A stretch of DNA of 35,580 nt, taken from contig JAPLDO010000089.1 in the NCBI GenBank assembly GCA_026391715.1, forward strand, positions 1-35,580, read 5' to 3'. The position numbers and the translations under genes are program-made. Source of the stretch: Bacteroidota bacterium. Its GTDB lineage: Bacteria > Bacteroidota > Bacteroidia > Bacteroidales > FEN-979. A model generated the notes under the pieces. It had not been told where the DNA came from and ran no database searches. It worked only from the letters and a program-made list of their open reading frames with translations. Within the stretch, counting starts at the first letter, position 1, and every line of letters starts with the position of its first letter. Shown piece by piece: positions 32,337 through 35,580 of this stretch.

Positions 32337-32376
32337 TGAACATTTGTTCATAATTGTAAAATATTGTCTATTTTTG
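32337..32376 (+). promoter_or_regulatory. Promoter with candidate DUF134 operator before the NifX-like gene
   Basis: The palindrome TGAACATTTGTTCA (32337-32350) overlaps a TTTG that could serve as -33 box (32343-32346); the -7 box TATTTTTG is at 32369-32376 with a 22-base spacer. The palindrome has the form TGAAC-N4-GTTCA, as does the one at 33394-33407, and the DUF134 regulator gene lies between the two. An operator blocking the -33 region is inferred. Confidence 0.5.
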
Positions 32377-32407
32377 CACTTCCAACGGACAATAAAAAAA
32401 ACAAGTT

Positions 32408-32773
32408 ATGAAAATCGCGATCCCATTTCACAACGGATATGTTAACGAACATTTTGGTCATTCCGAAAATTTTGCCATTTTTACCATCAACCCCGAAAAC
32501 CAGATAGTTGATCGTACCGTTATCAAAGCTGATGAAGGTTGTGGATGTAAGTCGGGGATTGGAGCAGTTCTGGCAAGCGAAGGAGTCACGCTGATGCTTG
32601 CAGGAAATATTGGCGGCGGCGCCATTCATCACCTTTATACCGAAGGTATTGAGGTTATTCGTGGTTGTTCAGGACCTGCTGAAGAAGTTGTTATAAATTA
32701 TCTGAACGGCGCTGTTACTGATGGTGGTCAAACCTGTGAGCAACATGCAGGATGTAATTCACACCCTCATTAA
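32408..32773 (+). CDS. NifX/NifB-like dinitrogenase iron-molybdenum cofactor family protein (COG1433)
   Basis: This 121-residue protein has the NifX-type fold: MKIAIPFHNGYVNEHFGHSENFAIFTI at the start with the conserved NEHFGHS, then GCGCKSGIGAVLASEGVTLMLAGNIGGGAIHHL (45-78) and the C-terminal helix VVINYLNGAV. It also has a Cys/His-rich tail (CEQHAGC, SHPH) that could hold metal or an Fe-S cluster. Such proteins occur outside nitrogen fixation in many anaerobes, next to DUF134 and Mrp/NifB-type ATPases; their role may be Fe-S or metal cofactor handling. Its last 4 bases overlap the end of the convergent DUF134 gene. Confidence 0.9.
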   Translation: MKIAIPFHNGYVNEHFGHSENFAIFTINPENQIVDRTVIKADEGCGCKSGIGAVLASEGVTLMLAGNIGGGAIHHLYTEGIEVIRGCSGPAEEVVINYLNGAVTDGGQTCEQHAGCNSHPH

Positions 32774-33369
32774 TCTTTGCCTGATAATCCGATCTTTTTG
32801 AGATAGAGTTGATGATGGTAGCTGTTTTCGCGAATCATTTGTTTTCCGCATTGCGTACATGAACTCTCCCTGCATGGGACGCCCGGTTGATGAGGGATTT
32901 TGGTGTTGCAATTCAGGCAAATACAAAATCCAGGTTCCTCTTCGTGCTTTTGATGTTCAACAATATCGGGTTTATTTGATAATTTTCTGATTTTATCGGC
33001 ATTACAAAACGAACAGGACTGCATTGCCTGTGAGCTGATCAGAAGTTTATGACAGGTTTCACAACGATACCAGTACTCGTCCGTGTGATAATCTCCACCC
33101 CCGATAAATATGGCTTTGCCATCAACAAAAGCCTCGGCAATTGTACGGCGGGCTTTTTCATAAATCCTTGTCAGGGTTGGACGCGAAACAGCCATCTCGT
33201 TGGCTGCCTGTAACTGGGTCATGCCCAAATAATCCAACAAACGGATCGCCTCATATTCTTCGAAAAAAAGAATAACGGGTTCCAGATCAGAGATTGGGAT
33301 CCCAAAAGGTTTGAATCCCTCCATCTGGGGCGGATGCGTTACATTGCGTTTTCTTTTAGGTCGTGGCAT
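32770..33369 (-). CDS. DUF134 family DNA-binding regulator with zinc-ribbon extension
   Basis: The first 90 residues are a DUF134 domain: MPRPKRKRNV, a region with PVILFFEEYEAIRLLDYLGMTQ, and helix-turn-helix AANEMAVSRPTLTRIYEKARRTIAEAFVDGKAI. DUF134 proteins are sigma-like HTH regulators. The rest is a Cys-rich extension: Cys103/106 and 119/122 form one probable zinc ribbon (YRCETCHKL, CSFC), and Cys149/151/154, 166 and 171/174 a second metal-binding site (CICLNC, CTQC). The gene converges on the NifX-like gene with a 4-bp overlap and diverges from cydA. The Cys sites suggest metal or redox sensing, which is inference; the likely target is the TGAAC-N4-GTTCA palindrome on either side. Confidence 0.88.
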   Translation of the reverse strand: MPRPKRKRNVTHPPQMEGFKPFGIPISDLEPVILFFEEYEAIRLLDYLGMTQLQAANEMAVSRPTLTRIYEKARRTIAEAFVDGKAIFIGGGDYHTDEYWYRCETCHKLLISSQAMQSCSFCNADKIRKLSNKPDIVEHQKHEEEPGFCICLNCNTKIPHQPGVPCRESSCTQCGKQMIRENSYHHQLYLKKIGLSGKD

Positions 33370-33393
33370 ATTGCAGCTAAATTAAGACACTTA

Positions 33394-33446
33394 TGAACAT
33401 AAGTTCAGATAAATTATTACTTTTGTTCCTTGCATTGCAAAAGTAA
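33394..33446. promoter_or_regulatory. Divergent DUF134/cydA control region with palindrome and facing -7 boxes
   Basis: The palindrome TGAACATAAGTTCA (33394-33407) has the same form as that at 32337. Next comes TACTTTTG on the plus strand (33418-33425), a -7 match for cydA, and TACTTTTG on the minus strand (33438-33445), a -7 match for the DUF134 gene. Both are part of a 9-bp inverted repeat TTACTTTTG / CAAAAGTAA (33417-33425 and 33438-33446). No clear -33 box was found for either direction. The palindrome overlaps the -33 zone for cydA and lies in the leader of the DUF134 gene. Confidence 0.5.
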
Positions 33447-33468
33447 CCGAATTACTTAAAACCCTTTT

Positions 33469-35028
33469 ATGGAACACATTGATTTTTCTCTTGTTGATTG
33501 GTCGCGGGCGCAGTTTGCGCTCACTGCCTTGTATCATTGGATATTTGTACCGCTTACCCTTGGGCTTTCTTTCATTGTTGCCTTCATGGAAACTCTCTAT
33601 GTTAAGACAGGAAACCCGGAATGGAAGCGCATTACCAAATTCTGGATGACCCTGTTCGGGATCAACTTTGCCATTGGTGTAGCTACCGGGATCATTCTGG
33701 AATTCCAGTTTGGCGCCAACTGGTCGAACTATTCATGGTTCGTGGGCGACATTTTCGGCGCGCCGCTTGCCATTGAAGGAATCATGGCGTTTTTCCTGGA
33801 AAGCACCTTCATTGCAGTCATGTTTTTCGGCTGGAAAAAGGTAAGCAAATCCTTTCACCTTCTATCAACATGGCTCGTGGCGATTGGGTCAAATCTTTCA
33901 GCATTATGGATCCTGGTTGCAAACGGATGGATGCAATATCCAACAGGCATGAAATTCAATCCTGATACGGTACGAAATGAAATGGTTAATTTTTGGGAAG
34001 TACTTTTTTCACCGGTCGCCATAAACAAATTTCTGCATAGCGTTTCCCAGGGTTATGTGTTGGCGTCTATATTTGTAATTGGAGTCAGCGCTTGGTATTT
34101 ACTGAAGGAGAGGGAACAGTTTTTGGCAATGCGTAGCATCCTTGTCGCCGGAGTTTTTGGATTGCTTTCCATCCTTTTTGTCATTCTTACCGGTGATGGA
34201 TCGGCCAGAACGGTTGCAAAATATCAGCCAATGAAGTTCGCTGCAATGGAAAACCTATACGTTGGTCAGCAAAATGCTCCGCTCGCTGCAATAGGCATCC
34301 TGCATAAAGACAATGCCGAAGGCGAACACAAAAAGGAGGATTTCCTGTTTAAAATTGAAATTCCAAACATGTTGTCGTACATGGCATTCCTCGATGCAAA
34401 CGCTTATGTTCCCGGGATAAAGGATTTAGTTCATGGAAACCCACAACACAACATTTTATCTTATAAAGAACGAAGTGAAAAGGGTCGGATTGCCATTGCC
34501 TCGCTTGCGGAATATAAAAATGCCAAAAAAGCAGGGAATGACAGCCTCTCAGCAGCGGCATTAAAGCGGTTTGAAGAAAATTATCCACATTTTGGTTACG
34601 GTTACTACGCCAATCGTGATGTTCATGAACTGGTTCCCAGTGTTCCAACCTCCTTCTATTCTTTCAGGATCATGGTCGGGCTGGGATTCCACTTCCTGGC
34701 ATTATTCATTGTCGTATTATGGCTGACCCTGAAAAATAAAATTGAATCAAAGCGGTTCATTCTATATACAGCGCTCTGGACAATCCCATTTGGTTATCTG
34801 GCTTCCATGCTGGGTTGGGTAGTCGCTGAAGTTGGCCGTCAACCATGGGTGATCCAGGATATTCTGCCTACTATTGCAGCCGTTTCACAGATTAAAACAT
34901 CTTCAGTGCAGATGACATTCGGGTTGTTTATGATCATTTTTACCGGATTACTGATAGCTGAGATCAAGATCATGACCACTCAGATTAAGAAAGGTCCGGC
35001 AACAGAAGGTTTATCAACTATTCATTAA
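33469..35028 (+). CDS. cydA: Cytochrome bd ubiquinol/menaquinol oxidase subunit I
   Basis: CydA is the quinol-oxidising, three-haem subunit of the high-affinity bd oxidase in the inner membrane, used at low oxygen. The 519 residues include the haem ligands His23 (ALYHWIFVPLT), His190 (KFLHSVSQG) and Met402 (RIMVGLGF), the proton-channel glutamates Glu103 and Glu111 (AIEGIMAFFLES) and the start of the Q loop at KYQPMKFAAMENL (251-263). The Q loop region has the shape of the short-loop/non-E. coli type with an additional charged segment (about 285-375). It lies 18 bp before cydB. Oxygen use by bd oxidase suits an anaerobe that tolerates traces of oxygen. Confidence 0.97.
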   Translation: MEHIDFSLVDWSRAQFALTALYHWIFVPLTLGLSFIVAFMETLYVKTGNPEWKRITKFWMTLFGINFAIGVATGIILEFQFGANWSNYSWFVGDIFGAPLAIEGIMAFFLESTFIAVMFFGWKKVSKSFHLLSTWLVAIGSNLSALWILVANGWMQYPTGMKFNPDTVRNEMVNFWEVLFSPVAINKFLHSVSQGYVLASIFVIGVSAWYLLKEREQFLAMRSILVAGVFGLLSILFVILTGDGSARTVAKYQPMKFAAMENLYVGQQNAPLAAIGILHKDNAEGEHKKEDFLFKIEIPNMLSYMAFLDANAYVPGIKDLVHGNPQHNILSYKERSEKGRIAIASLAEYKNAKKAGNDSLSAAALKRFEENYPHFGYGYYANRDVHELVPSVPTSFYSFRIMVGLGFHFLALFIVVLWLTLKNKIESKRFILYTALWTIPFGYLASMLGWVVAEVGRQPWVIQDILPTIAAVSQIKTSSVQMTFGLFMIIFTGLLIAEIKIMTTQIKKGPATEGLSTIH

Positions 35029-35046
35029 TCGCTAAAAATCTGAATT

Positions 35047-35580
35047 ATGTTCGAAACATTTTCATATATCACTTTGCAGGAATACTGGTGGATCATCATT
35101 TCATTACTGGGAGCCCTCCTGGTTTTCCTGATGTTTGTCCAGGGAGGGCAAACACTTATATACACCCTTGGAAAAACCGAAGACGAACGCACCGTTCTGG
35201 TCAATCTACTTGGCAGAAAATGGGAATTTACCTTTACTACCCTGGTCACCTTTGGCGGCGCATTTTTCGCATCGTTCCCGTTGTTTTATTCCACCAGTTT
35301 TGGCGGCGCCTACTGGGTATGGATGCTCATCCTTATCGCATTTGTGGTTCAGGCTGTTTCGTATGAATACCGGTCGAAACCCAACAATTTCTTCGGGCAC
35401 CGCACTTATGAAGTGTTGCTTTTTATCAATGGATTGCTTGGAACGGTACTCATTGGCACATCCGTTGCCACCTTCTTTAGCGGTTCTGCTTTTGTAGTTA
35501 ATAAAATGAATCTGACCAACCTTACAGGTGACAAAATGCCCATCATCTCTGAGTGGACTGGCCTTGCATACGGTCTGGAA
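35047..35580 (+). CDS. cydB: Cytochrome bd oxidase subunit II (partial, runs off window)
   Basis: The frame from ATG at 35047 is open to the window end (178 codons). It starts MFETFSYITLQEYWWIIISLLGALLVFLMFVQGGQTL, the usual first helix of CydB with a Gln-rich GGQ turn, and continues with LGRKWEFTFTTLVTFGGAFFASFPLFYSTSFGGAYWVWM (loop and helix 2-3) and EYRSKPNNFFGHRTYE, a CydB signature. CydB pairs with CydA as the structural partner. About half of the gene lies beyond the right edge. Confidence 0.95.
   Translation, partial: MFETFSYITLQEYWWIIISLLGALLVFLMFVQGGQTLIYTLGKTEDERTVLVNLLGRKWEFTFTTLVTFGGAFFASFPLFYSTSFGGAYWVWMLILIAFVVQAVSYEYRSKPNNFFGHRTYEVLLFINGLLGTVLIGTSVATFFSGSAFVVNKMNLTNLTGDKMPIISEWTGLAYGLE

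Overview
The window looks like chromosomal DNA of an anaerobic or microaerobic member of the Bacteroidetes (Bacteroidota), probably close to Bacteroidales or Marinilabiliales. The evidence is: the gene order for a short glycogen-synthase-like protein, DUF4270 and glmS; a T9SS-sorted giant surface protein with SprB-type repeats; a DUF3078-like outer-membrane protein; an AraC regulator with an HMA-like N-terminus; and repeated -7 boxes of the form TAnnTTTG, the Bacteroidetes sigma consensus. No rRNA, tRNA, CRISPR array or complete mobile element was seen.

Layout. (1) 1-1.7 kb: a palindromic dispersed repeat, then a lipoprotein Ntn-hydrolase of the C45/choloylglycine-hydrolase type. (2) 5.8-1.7 kb, minus strand: a short glycogen/starch synthase-like gene, DUF4270 lipoprotein and glmS. 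(3) 6.2-8.4 kb: three exported proteins of unknown role. (4) 8.5-12.65 kb: a 1077-residue oxidoreductase carrying five redox modules in one chain, with a stand-alone proline dehydrogenase running tail-to-tail against it. (5) 12.7-15.5 kb: the lipid housekeeping operon DUF177-rpmF-plsX-fabH. (6) 15.8-21.5 kb: one giant T9SS surface protein split by a one-base frameshift. (7) 21.7-27.9 kb: a tetR-tolC-hlyD-acrB RND efflux operon with a palindromic candidate operator at its promoter. (8) 28.2-29.3 kb: an AI-2E family membrane protein.

(9) 29.5-31.6 kb is the most unusual part. It is a decayed arsenic locus in which only the ArsG-type permease is intact. A 34-codon N-terminus of an ArsR repressor is joined directly to the C-terminus of a small thioredoxin. 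The following ArsF-like gene has lost its middle, and its true C-terminus survives in another frame. A C-terminal piece of a likely transposase then abuts a 5'-truncated histidine kinase. The promoter and ArsR-type operator appear intact.

(10) 31.7-33.4 kb holds an AraC/HMA regulator, a NifX/NifB-like (COG1433) protein and a DUF134 regulator. Two matching palindromes of the form TGAAC-N4-GTTCA sit before the NifX-like gene and between the DUF134 gene and cydA. This suggests a small DUF134-controlled regulon that may include cytochrome bd. (11) 33.5 kb to the end: cydA and the start of cydB, cut by the window edge.

Product names come from motif recognition by eye, without any database search. 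Promoters and operators are consensus matches only.
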